A stretch of DNA of 50,906 nucleotides. It comes from Liquorilactobacillus satsumensis DSM 16230 = JCM 12392. Lineage in GTDB: Bacteria > Bacillota > Bacilli > Lactobacillales > Lactobacillaceae. The position numbers and the translations under genes were made by a program. Location of the stretch: assembly GCF_001435195.1 (NCBI RefSeq), contig NZ_AZFQ01000055.1, forward strand, positions 108,120 through 159,025, given 5' to 3'. The notes below the pieces were generated by a model, which saw nothing but the letters and a program-made list of their open reading frames with translations, did not search any database and had not been told where the DNA came from. Of this stretch, positions 43,880 through 50,906 are shown piece after piece; the first letter of the stretch is position 1, and every line of letters starts with the position of its first letter.

Positions 43880-44049
43880 GAGAGTGCGACATAAGTCGGG
43901 AAAATTTGAGTGCTAACTCGAAATTACGAACATAGCGAGTACTTTGCTATGAGTAATTGGAAAGTCAGACGGAAGATTTTGACTTATGGAACACGTTTAT
44001 CCGGAATAAAAGAGGGGCTGTGGCAAAATTTAACTTTTGTCACAGCCCC
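43880..44049 (+). repeat. Intergenic repeat family 1, copy C (full length)
   Basis: Starts GAGAGTGCGACATAAGTCGG and keeps the full central block TGAGTGCTAACTCGAAATTA and AGCGAGTACTTTGC. It ends in the terminator palindrome (44014-44049, one mismatch). A short extra piece, GACTTATGGCACAC, follows at about 44089. It lies between the TetR promoter and the end of lytS. Confidence 0.9.
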
Positions 44050-44163
44050 GTTGGCTTTTAATTCTCCATTGATATTCAAATTTAATTGACTTATGGCACA
44101 CTTTTGATGTTTAGTGCAGCTAACCGGATGCCTAATTTAAAATTCAACCATGAAATATCATAT

Positions 44164-45882
44164 TTATAAATTAGGAATTACTATTTTTATTGTAGTGCCC
44201 GCTGCAGAACTCTTAATTTGCAGATGGCTTTCGTTGCCATACAAACCAATTAAACGGCGATTTAAATTTGCCAAGGCGGTGCCGGTGCCCGTAGAAGAAG
44301 TAATTGTTTCTTGTCCTAGACGAGCAAGCAATTCTTTTTTTATGCCAATCCCATTGTCAGCCACAATAATATTTAACGCTGTGGGGTGTTGTTTAACAGT
44401 GATCTTGATGATGTTGCCCTTGCGCCGGTTAGGAAATGCATGCCGTACAGAATTTTCAACGAGGACCTGCAAGCAAAAAGGCGGGACTTGGACTTCGGGA
44501 GCAGCGTCAATTGCGTAAATCACAGTGTATTTGTCTGGAAAACGGGTCTGTTCCAATGACATATAAGAATTAACATGCTCTTTTTCTTGTTTTAATGGAA
44601 TCTGTGTTTCCGTCACTCCCTGTAGACTGGAACGAAAGAAGGTACTGAGTTGAAGAAGGGCAGTCCGTGCTTGATCCACATTTGTTCTCATAAGCGCGCT
44701 GACCGTATTGATCGCATTAAAGAAAAAATGAGGATTAATCTGTGCTTGAAGTGACTTAATTTCCGCATCACTCGCTAATTTGGATTGTTCTTCCGCCATT
44801 CCTAATGCGAGCTGACTAGAAAAGATTGAGGCAAGTCCTTGCGCAAGGTTCTCTTCGACGCTAGTTAGACGTTCTGCTTTTGTAAAGTACATCTTCAAAG
44901 CACCGATTGTCTTATCATTAACGATTAATGGCAAAACAATCGCTGAGGCAAGCGGGCAGCCGGCATGCGGGCAACCGATTTCAGCTTGATGATATGCAAA
45001 ACGGGCTGTGCCGCTTGCAATGACATGTTTTGAAAGATCTGTCAAAACCGCTTGACCAGCAAGATGATGATCTTCCCCCGCCCCAACATGTGCCAGAACA
45101 TTTACGCGATCAGTGATCCCAACCGCATCAAAATTAGTATACTGTCTGATAATGCGGCATGCCTGTTGTGCCGAGTTAATATTTAGCCCTTGGCGAAAGT
45201 ATGGCAGTGTTCGATTGGTCAGATTCAAGACATCATGTGTCTGCACAGCCTTAAGCTGTTGTTCATTTGAAAGATACGCATTTAAGATGGAGATGAAAAC
45301 TGAGACTCCAATACTGTTTAACAGAATCATCGGGATGATAATCAGCTTAACAAGCGCAAGGCCGCTGAAAATACCGATAAATACCATTTGCAATGACTCA
45401 GCAAGCAAGCCAAGTGCAGCACTCATTCCCGGACTCGGATAAGAAGTATTATGCTTTAATTTTTTAGCCAAGAGTCCACTCACAAGACCAACTAAGGTTG
45501 AACTGACAATGTAAAAGTAATCAGAAAAGTTCCCTTGAATAACACGGTGCAATCCTCCTAGAAAACCAACGACACTTCCGACTAGCGGACCGCCAATAAT
45601 TCCGGCAACAGTAATTACCAAAGTACGGGTATTGGCGATCGAGTCAGATTGCGGCAGGCCAGTTAAAAAGGGAGCCTGCACAAGTGAATTGTTACGTGTG
45701 ATTTCAACACCCGTTAGATTGGAGATAATGGTGAAGATTGTGAAGATTGCAATTAGTGCAATGCCTGCTTTTAAGCTTTTCTGTGCGATTAATTTACGGA
45801 AAAAAGAAACATTTACGAGTAAAAAAGCCAGTACTAAGATAATCCCAAGGCGTTGCAATAAAAGAATGAAGAGTGAGAACAC
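44164..45882 (-). CDS. lytS: LytS-type sensor histidine kinase
   Basis: A 572-residue membrane kinase. Residues about 1-200 are the 5TM-LYT domain with six or so hydrophobic segments (RNNSLVQAPFLTGLPQSDSIANTR, in parts, and GGPLVGSVVGFLGGLHR); a GAF domain follows (about 225-360); then the phospho-acceptor region LQAQINPHFFFNAINTVSAL and an ATPase domain (LVENSVRHAFPNR, VADNGIGI, GTGTALANLNRRL). GTG start after AAGGAG. It is the natural partner of the LytTR regulator at 6094-6831, about 38 kb away. Flanked by repeat copy C. Confidence 0.93.
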   Translation of the reverse strand: MFSLFILLLQRLGIILVLAFLLVNVSFFRKLIAQKSLKAGIALIAIFTIFTIISNLTGVEITRNNSLVQAPFLTGLPQSDSIANTRTLVITVAGIIGGPLVGSVVGFLGGLHRVIQGNFSDYFYIVSSTLVGLVSGLLAKKLKHNTSYPSPGMSAALGLLAESLQMVFIGIFSGLALVKLIIIPMILLNSIGVSVFISILNAYLSNEQQLKAVQTHDVLNLTNRTLPYFRQGLNINSAQQACRIIRQYTNFDAVGITDRVNVLAHVGAGEDHHLAGQAVLTDLSKHVIASGTARFAYHQAEIGCPHAGCPLASAIVLPLIVNDKTIGALKMYFTKAERLTSVEENLAQGLASIFSSQLALGMAEEQSKLASDAEIKSLQAQINPHFFFNAINTVSALMRTNVDQARTALLQLSTFFRSSLQGVTETQIPLKQEKEHVNSYMSLEQTRFPDKYTVIYAIDAAPEVQVPPFCLQVLVENSVRHAFPNRRKGNIIKITVKQHPTALNIIVADNGIGIKKELLARLGQETITSSTGTGTALANLNRRLIGLYGNESHLQIKSSAAGTTIKIVIPNL

Positions 45883-46197
45883 TTTGTCAGCTCCTTTCCG
45901 AGTTTTATGCTGCTCAATTTACATATAATGGTAGCACTTTATTTATTTAGAAACCATTTTCATTTTAATAACCTAAAGGGGCATCAGCACAGAAATTTAA
46001 AAGCCAGGGCCGACGTAATTGGTTATAATTCAAAGCAGATAAAATTATCTTGTGATAGAAAACACAGATTTTATAGTTTTTTTTTGTTAAAATATAAGAT
46101 GACAATATACAGACAGATGATATTGTAAAATAAGTTGACAAGGAATCCAAGAAAGTTAAAATTTAGTTATAAAAATAGTCCAAAAAGGATGGAGCAG

Positions 46198-46629
46198 ATG
46201 TTAGGGGATAAATTTTCGTTAAAAGCAGATTTGATAATTGGAATCGGTGATCTCAGTAACTTAACAGGCGTTTCGGCTAGACAACTGCGGTATTGGGAAG
46301 AAAAAAAGTATATCGAATCAGTCACAGATGGAAAGAGTTCGGCACGCAAGTATAAATTTGAAATGTTCTATAAAGTTCGGGCCATCAAGCTGCTTTTGGA
46401 TGAAGGCTTAACGCTTGCAAAAGCAGCTGAACAAGCTGAACAGCAACGACAGAAAGTTGAAATTTGTAAAAAATTTGTGAATGCAGTCTTCACAGATGTG
46501 GTGATTGAAGATCCGGAGAAGGTTTTAGGCAAAATCATGATGGGCTACCTTGATGAAGACCAGAAAAGAAAAGTAGTCGGAATTGTTGCTGAAGGGCGAA
46601 GCTACATTGAGGTTCAAACGAAAAAATAA
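46198..46629 (+). CDS. MerR family regulator
   Basis: A 143-residue regulator with the MerR helix-turn-helix IGDLSNLTGVSARQLRYWEEKKYIES and a short coil-like C-terminus. It resembles the MerR protein at 6992-7441 over the DNA-binding domain. I prefer the ATG at 46198, preceded by GGATGGAG, to starts further upstream. The gene for a VOC protein begins 21 bases downstream and may be its target. Confidence 0.85.
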   Translation: MLGDKFSLKADLIIGIGDLSNLTGVSARQLRYWEEKKYIESVTDGKSSARKYKFEMFYKVRAIKLLLDEGLTLAKAAEQAEQQRQKVEICKKFVNAVFTDVVIEDPEKVLGKIMMGYLDEDQKRKVVGIVAEGRSYIEVQTKK

Positions 46630-46650
46630 TGAAATGGTAGGTTAATTGAT

Positions 46651-47037
46651 GTGAGGCTAGGATTGATTCACCATATTGCTTTGATAGGACACGAACTTGA
46701 GCGGACACGCGCTTTTTATGTGGACAAGTTAGGGTTTGAAGTCATGGCACAGCATCAGCGTGCGGATAAAGGAGACATCAAATTAGATCTTGCAAAGGGG
46801 AGCATCCACTTGGAAATTTTCATTAAGCCAGCTGCGCCTCAGCGACTGACTTTTCCCGTTGGAGAGGCGACGGGGTTGCGCCACCTTGCTTTTAAAGTCG
46901 AAGATGTTGTTCAAACTGCCATGGAGTTAAAAAAATTGGGCATTGAGACAGAACCGATTAGAAAAGACACTTTTACAGGTGAAAAGATGACCTTTTTCTT
47001 TGATCCTGATGGCTTACCGCTTGAAATTCACGAATAA
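46651..47037 (+). CDS. VOC family protein (glyoxalase I-like)
   Basis: A 128-residue protein with paired VOC modules. Possible metal ligands are the His in LIHHIALIGHELERTRAFYV, the Glu in IHLEIF, the His in GLRHLAFKVEDV, and the Glu in GLPLEIHE. Members are lactoylglutathione lyase-like or bind other small molecules; substrate unknown. GTG start after a moderate GGTAGG site. Likely co-transcribed with the MerR gene upstream. Confidence 0.82.
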   Translation: MRLGLIHHIALIGHELERTRAFYVDKLGFEVMAQHQRADKGDIKLDLAKGSIHLEIFIKPAAPQRLTFPVGEATGLRHLAFKVEDVVQTAMELKKLGIETEPIRKDTFTGEKMTFFFDPDGLPLEIHE

Positions 47038-47117
47038 AAAAACAGGGGAGAGGAAACGCAAATTTGGGAGTGCTGCTTTATTATTATAAATCTGCTTAAG
47101 ATCATTGGGGTGATTTT

Positions 47118-47714
47118 TTGACCGGAACGAAGGACAACCAACGCAGCCGTTATACTAAAAAGATGATCCGTGACAGTTTTTTTAAACTTTTACGCATAAA
47201 AGATATCGAAGCGATCACTGTGACTGACATTTGCCGGACAGCACAGATAAATCGGGGGACATTTTATCGTTATTATCGTAATCCTTTTGATTTATTGCAG
47301 CAACAGCGTGAGCAGCTCTTTAAAGAAACCCTAGCTTTCATTAAATATCGATTTAATGAAGGGGAACATACGATTCTTCCCGCCATTTTTGAAGTTCTAA
47401 AAAAAGAAGATGCGGAAGTGGTAAAGGCTTCTTTGGATAGAAGATATGGCGGTGATTTCCTGGAAAAAATTTTTGCAAGTTGTCGTGAGACAGCACGACC
47501 TTATATAATTAGCCAGATTAAGTGGATGACAGATGAACAGTTCGAATATTTCTATGCATTTATTACAAATGGAGTTATTGGTACAATTAGTTTGTGGGTC
47601 TCGCAAGGGATGAATCCGGAAACAGGCGAGCTTGAAGCAGATATAATGACGATTGTACGCAAAAGCATTGAACAGATGTCACAGACAGCTAAGTTGAAAG
47701 AAGTTAAGGGTTAA
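47118..47714 (+). CDS. TetR family regulator (DhaS-like)
   Basis: A 198-residue regulator with a TTG start after GGGGTGA. The N-terminal HTH (YTKKMIRDSFFKLLRIKDIE, VTDICRTAQINRGTFYRYY) and the C-terminal domain with FYAFITNGVIGTISLWVSQGMN fit the TetR_C_7/DhaS-type branch. Its target is not evident from the neighbours: a VOC gene upstream and menaquinone genes downstream. Confidence 0.85.
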   Translation: MTGTKDNQRSRYTKKMIRDSFFKLLRIKDIEAITVTDICRTAQINRGTFYRYYRNPFDLLQQQREQLFKETLAFIKYRFNEGEHTILPAIFEVLKKEDAEVVKASLDRRYGGDFLEKIFASCRETARPYIISQIKWMTDEQFEYFYAFITNGVIGTISLWVSQGMNPETGELEADIMTIVRKSIEQMSQTAKLKEVKG

Positions 47715-47741
47715 AAGAGGCTCAGAAAATTTTTATTAAAT

Positions 47742-47793
47742 AAGACCGAAAGCTTAAGAGCACCAGAGCTCTATTCAGGCTTTCGGTCTTTTC
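47742..47793 (+). terminator. Terminator after the TetR gene
   Basis: AAGACCGAAAGC and GCTTTCGGTCTT are perfect inverted arms with an inner AGAGC/GCTCT pair. Confidence 0.85.
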
Positions 47794-47808
47794 ATGTGCT
47801 AAAATTAT

Positions 47809-47938
47809 GGGTGTGCCATAAGCCGGTAAAATTCGAGTATTGACGCGAAGTTATGAACATCGCAGTCTTTTGTACCGAGTAATTCAAAGTTAGACAGAGA
47901 ATTTTGATTTATGTCACACACTTATCTGACAAAGAAGA
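47809..47938 (+). repeat. Intergenic repeat family 1, copy D (diverged)
   Basis: GGTGTGCCATAAGCCGGTAA, then CGAGTATTGACGCGAAGTTA and GAGAATTTTGATTTATGTCA follow the repeat consensus with many changes. The terminator palindrome is missing; only AAGAAGAGG of its junction remains. Confidence 0.8.
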
Positions 47939-47992
47939 GGTGCAATTAAGTTTTAGCTTTTAACCCGGTTAAAAGTAATGCAGGCGTGCGGT

Positions 47993-48373
47993 TCATTCAG
48001 GTATTTGCTGAAGAATCAGCGTGACTATACTAAAGCTTGTAACTTGGTTACTGGGTAATTGAGTGGTCTTGACTTGCCAGACCTGGGTCTTTTTCCCAAG
48101 ATGAAGTGGGGACGCGACTGCCCGTAAGCTTCCTGTGGAAACGGGCAACAGGTGGTTTGTATTGAGGCTGACTCCCACTGCGATTTGGCCGGCAGGGGCT
48201 CCTGCGTTGGCAGCTAGGCTTGCGGCGGTTTCCGCTAAAATGGCATTAATGCCGCCATGGACAAGCCCATAAGGTTGTTTTAACTTTTCTCTGACAGTTA
48301 CTGTAATAACAGCTTGTGCAGCAGAAACAGATTCAGTTTCAATGTCTAAAGTTTCAAGTAAATTCACAGACAC
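47993..48373 (-). CDS. menI: Hotdog thioesterase, probable DHNA-CoA thioesterase
   Basis: A 126-residue PaaI-type hotdog protein. PYGLVHGGINAILAETAASLAAN contains the conserved HGG and the catalytic Glu; VGVSLNTNHLLPV is the second block. It is divergent from menB with 54 bases between, so release of 1,4-dihydroxy-2-naphthoate from its CoA ester is the likely reaction. GGAG lies before the ATG. The Men role rests on context. Confidence 0.8.
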   Translation of the reverse strand: MSVNLLETLDIETESVSAAQAVITVTVREKLKQPYGLVHGGINAILAETAASLAANAGAPAGQIAVGVSLNTNHLLPVSTGSLRAVASPLHLGKKTQVWQVKTTQLPSNQVTSFSIVTLILQQIPE

Positions 48374-48427
48374 ATCTCCTCAGTTAGTAACGTTTAGTTC
48401 CATTTTAACAGAAAGGACATGAAATAG

Positions 48428-49249
48428 ATGGCAACAAGGAAATGGCAAAAAGTTAAGGAATATCAAGAAATTATTTTTGAACGTAGTGGCAAGATTGCTA
48501 AATTGACAATTAATCGGCCTAAAAGGCGAAACGCATTTACACCTGTAACAATTACTGAATTACTCGAAGCATTTACAAATTGTCGGGATGATAGTTCAAT
48601 CGGAGTGATTATTTTAACCGGTGCTGGGGATGAAGCCTTTAGTTCCGGCGGCGATCAGGGAGTCCGTGGTAATGGGGGCTATGTTGGTCCTGATAAAATT
48701 GCACGGCTGAATGTACTTGATCTGCAGCGGTTGATCAGGGTTATTCCGAAACCTGTGATTGCATTAGTTAAAGGCTGGTCAGTTGGTGGCGGCAATGTAT
48801 TACAGTTGGTTTGTGATCTGACAATTGCAGCTGATAATGCTAAATTTGGTCAAACTGGTCCCAAAGTCGGAAGTTTTGATGCGGGTTATGGGTCCGCATA
48901 CTTGGCACGTGTGATTGGACATAAACGGGCTAAAGAAGTGTGGTTTATGAATCACTGGTATACTGCTCAAGAAGCACTTGCAATGAATTGGATCAATAAG
49001 GTAGTTCCTTTAGCTCAGGTTGAGGCTGAAACATTAAAATGGTGCGATGAGTTATTGACCAAGTCGCCAACCGCATTGCGTTTCCTTAAAGCAGCGATGA
49101 ATGCTGATACAGATGGCATCGCTGGGCTACAGCAGCTTGGCGGCGATGCCACAATGCTTTTTTATACTACAGACGAAGGAAAAGAAGGCCGCGATGCCTT
49201 TAATGAAAAACGGCAGCCGGATTTTGATAAATTTCCTAAATTTCCATAA
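48428..49249 (+). CDS. menB: 1,4-dihydroxy-2-naphthoyl-CoA synthase
   Basis: A 273-residue crotonase-fold enzyme closing the naphthoquinone ring in menaquinone synthesis. Markers: [65 protein letters not shown] (in parts), and the C-terminal [26 protein letters not shown] replaces the GGGH found in the Bacillus and E. coli enzymes, as I remember them. A weak AAAGGA site stands before the ATG. The menE gene follows after 20 bases. Confidence 0.95.
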   Translation: MATRKWQKVKEYQEIIFERSGKIAKLTINRPKRRNAFTPVTITELLEAFTNCRDDSSIGVIILTGAGDEAFSSGGDQGVRGNGGYVGPDKIARLNVLDLQRLIRVIPKPVIALVKGWSVGGGNVLQLVCDLTIAADNAKFGQTGPKVGSFDAGYGSAYLARVIGHKRAKEVWFMNHWYTAQEALAMNWINKVVPLAQVEAETLKWCDELLTKSPTALRFLKAAMNADTDGIAGLQQLGGDATMLFYTTDEGKEGRDAFNEKRQPDFDKFPKFP

Positions 49250-49269
49250 GGGCATAAGGAGCGGTAAAG

Positions 49270-50727
49270 GTGGAAAATTGGTTAACAAAACAGGCTCAGC
49301 TAGAACCGCAAAAAATTGCACTGCTTTTTGAAGGGAAGAGCTGGACCTTCAAGCAGCTCAGAACGGCAGTAGTAAAATTTGCTGGTTGTTTAACTACGGC
49401 GGGGTTTCAAAACGAACGTAGAATAGCTCTGATTGCGGCAAACACTGCGGAAAGCTATTTTGCGCTTCTGGCATTGCAGCAGTTGGGGATTGAACCGGTT
49501 TTGCTGAACTTTCGGTTAAGTTTGCAGGAACTTAAGAGTCAGCTTGCGACTGCAGATATCCATGTTATTTTAGTTGATCCAAAACTGTCGCCGCGCATCA
49601 GCGGGATTGCTGAATTGCAGTCAAGGTGGACAGTCAGCTCCTTACAGCAGCTTGCAAAGCTAAGTCCGGTGACGCCAACTTTAGTTAAAGAGTTTGCGGA
49701 AGAAGCTACAGCATCAATTATGTATACTTCGGGTACAACGGGAGCACCACATGGTGTGATGCAAAGTTATCGCAATCATTTTTATTCGGCGGTCGGTTCT
49801 GCTTTTAACTTAGGATTGCAAGCACATGATCTTTGGCTGTGCGCCGTTCCGCTTTTTCATATTAGCGGGCTGTCAATCGTGATGCGCAGTCTGATTTATG
49901 GGATGGGAGTGCTGCTTGTACGGCATTTTGAACCTGTGCAAATCACTAAACTATTGTGTACTGCACCGGTGACTTTAATGTCAGTTGTGCCGCAAATGTT
50001 GGTACAGCTGCTGGCAGTCTTTCCAGTTGAAGGATATCAGCAGGATTTTCGCGGCTTTTTACTTGGTGGAGCTCCAATTTCACACGCGACCTTAGCGCTT
50101 TGTCAAGAACGGAAGCTGCCGGTAGTCCAATCATACGGAATGACAGAAACCTGTTCGCAAATTGTTGCTTTAAATTTTGCAGATGCACCTGATAAAATTG
50201 GGTCGGTCGGCAAGCCCTTATTTCCCGTGCAACTTCGGATTACTGGAAAGGGTACTGGAGAAGTTCAAGTCAAAGCGCCTAATGTTGTTAAAGGATATCT
50301 AAACGCTCCAGACGATTTTAAAAAGAAGCTGACGCGCGATGGCTGGTTTCGTACAGGCGACCTTGGGGTCTTGGATGCAGCCGGTTTTTTATTTATAAAG
50401 GGTCGAATTGATGAGATGTTTATTTCAGGTGGGGAGAACATTTATCCAAATGAGATTGAAGCTGTTTATGCCCAGTTTCCAGCGATTCAGGAGATTGCAG
50501 TCATTGGAGTAGCCGATCAACGCTGGGGAGCAGTACCATGTGCTTTTTACGTAGCTGACACGCAGATTAAACAAGAGCAGCTGCGCAGTTATGGGAGACA
50601 AAAACTGGCCCATTACAAAGTGCCGCGGTATTTTATTCGACTTGCTCAGCTGCCACGGACAGCTAGTGGGAAGGTGCAGCACTATCTGTTACAGCAATTT
50701 TTTAGCCAAAAGCGAAAATTAGACTAA
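49270..50727 (+). CDS. menE: o-Succinylbenzoate-CoA ligase
   Basis: A 485-residue adenylate-forming ligase that activates o-succinylbenzoate for MenB. Core motifs: IMYTSGTTGAPHGV (the usual Lys of TGxPKG is His here), QSYGMTETCSQ, GWFRTGDLGVLD, and the C-terminal catalytic Lys in LPRTASGKVQHY. GTG start about 10 bases after AAGGAG. With menB it forms a two-gene operon; menF, menD, menC and menA are not in the window. An incomplete pathway is common in lactobacilli that take up intermediates such as DHNA. Confidence 0.92.
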   Translation: MENWLTKQAQLEPQKIALLFEGKSWTFKQLRTAVVKFAGCLTTAGFQNERRIALIAANTAESYFALLALQQLGIEPVLLNFRLSLQELKSQLATADIHVILVDPKLSPRISGIAELQSRWTVSSLQQLAKLSPVTPTLVKEFAEEATASIMYTSGTTGAPHGVMQSYRNHFYSAVGSAFNLGLQAHDLWLCAVPLFHISGLSIVMRSLIYGMGVLLVRHFEPVQITKLLCTAPVTLMSVVPQMLVQLLAVFPVEGYQQDFRGFLLGGAPISHATLALCQERKLPVVQSYGMTETCSQIVALNFADAPDKIGSVGKPLFPVQLRITGKGTGEVQVKAPNVVKGYLNAPDDFKKKLTRDGWFRTGDLGVLDAAGFLFIKGRIDEMFISGGENIYPNEIEAVYAQFPAIQEIAVIGVADQRWGAVPCAFYVADTQIKQEQLRSYGRQKLAHYKVPRYFIRLAQLPRTASGKVQHYLLQQFFSQKRKLD

Positions 50728-50740
50728 CGAACGGCCAAAG

Positions 50741-50843
50741 TTTGAAAACTAATGCATAATTACGAATAGCATGCGTTCTTTGCGTTGAGCAATTCGAAGT
50801 CGGTCGCGAAATTTTGACTTATGGAACACGTTTATCTGGGATA
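50741..50843 (+). repeat. Intergenic repeat family 1, copy G1 (5' end missing)
   Basis: Begins inside the consensus (TTTGAAAACTAATGCATAAT for TTTGAGTGCTAACTCGAAAT) and continues to AATTTTGACTTATGGAACAC-GTTTAT. It lies directly in front of another copy. Confidence 0.8.
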
Positions 50844-50852
50844 AATAAAGGA

Positions 50853-50906
50853 GAGAGTGTGACATAAGTCGGGAAAATTTGAGTACTAACTCGAAATTAC
50901 GAACAT
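50853..50906 (+). repeat. Intergenic repeat family 1, copy G2 (cut by window end)
   Basis: GAGAGTGTGACATAAGTCGG and TGAGTACTAACTCGAAATTA match the start of copies A and C. It follows copy G1 in tandem and runs off the window. Confidence 0.85.

Noticed and set aside
43698-43916. 72-codon frame on the plus strand
   Set aside because: It is antisense to the TetR start and runs into repeat copy C; a shadow.
1-50906. CRISPR array, prophage, insertion sequence or tRNA
   Set aside because: No regularly spaced direct repeats, phage structural genes, transposase or tRNA fold was seen; the repeats present are long, irregularly spaced and fold-back in type.

Overview
The window looks like a chromosomal segment of a low-GC lactic acid bacterium of the family Lactobacillaceae. 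The reasons are the gene content (lactate racemase system, LrgAB/LytSR, KhpB, PepO, DUF4811 partner of a drug exporter, Rgg/PlcR-type regulators), strong AGGAGG ribosome binding sites, frequent TTG/GTG starts and an AT-rich intergenic style. A Liquorilactobacillus-like species is my guess only. No rRNA, tRNA, CRISPR array, prophage or intact insertion sequence was seen.

Layout. 1-9.8 kb: PepO endopeptidase, aldo/keto reductase, KhpB RNA-binding protein, OhrR-like MarR regulator, lrgAB with a LytTR response regulator, and a MerR regulator divergent from an EmrB/QacA-type exporter plus DUF4811 protein. 10.2-16.6 kb: sugar porter, pyruvyl-transferase-like protein, MATE exporter (apparent ATT start), serine hydrolase and an S66/MccF-like peptidase. 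16.7-22.5 kb: a complete lactate racemase locus, larR divergent from larA-larB-larC-larE-larD, with every catalytic residue checked present. 22.7-29 kb: SRPBCC protein, orphan PlcR-like regulator, GH13 alpha-glucosidase and a P-type cation ATPase. 29-31.5 kb: an accessory island with a dead polysaccharide flippase, a candidate small RNA, a PlcR-like regulator and, divergent from it, a 61-residue secreted peptide ending in ASELPYH, very like the PapR signal of Bacillus cereus. 31.5-36.2 kb: amino-acid ABC transporter parts without an ATPase, branched-chain aminotransferase under a T-box, and a TauE-family permease. 36.3-42.6 kb: a CcpA-box promoter driving a structured leader and a broken small gene, then the leucine operon leuABCD plus an MFS transporter behind a leader peptide and attenuator. 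42.6-50.7 kb: TetR and quinone-reductase-like pair, LytS sensor kinase (separated from its partner genes by about 38 kb), MerR/VOC/TetR genes, and menI, menB, menE of menaquinone synthesis.

Scattered through the intergenic spaces are about eight copies of one non-coding repeat, roughly 110-170 bp, whose two ends are inverted relative to each other and several of which carry a perfect terminator palindrome. A second small repeat, also built around a terminator, occurs twice.

The strongest candidate for a new system is the PlcR/PapR-like quorum-sensing pair at about 29.9-31.0 kb. Next come the leucine attenuator, the small RNA at 29.7 kb, the terminator-carrying repeat family and the cre-controlled structured unit at 36.3 kb. 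All assignments are from reading the sequence; no database search was run.
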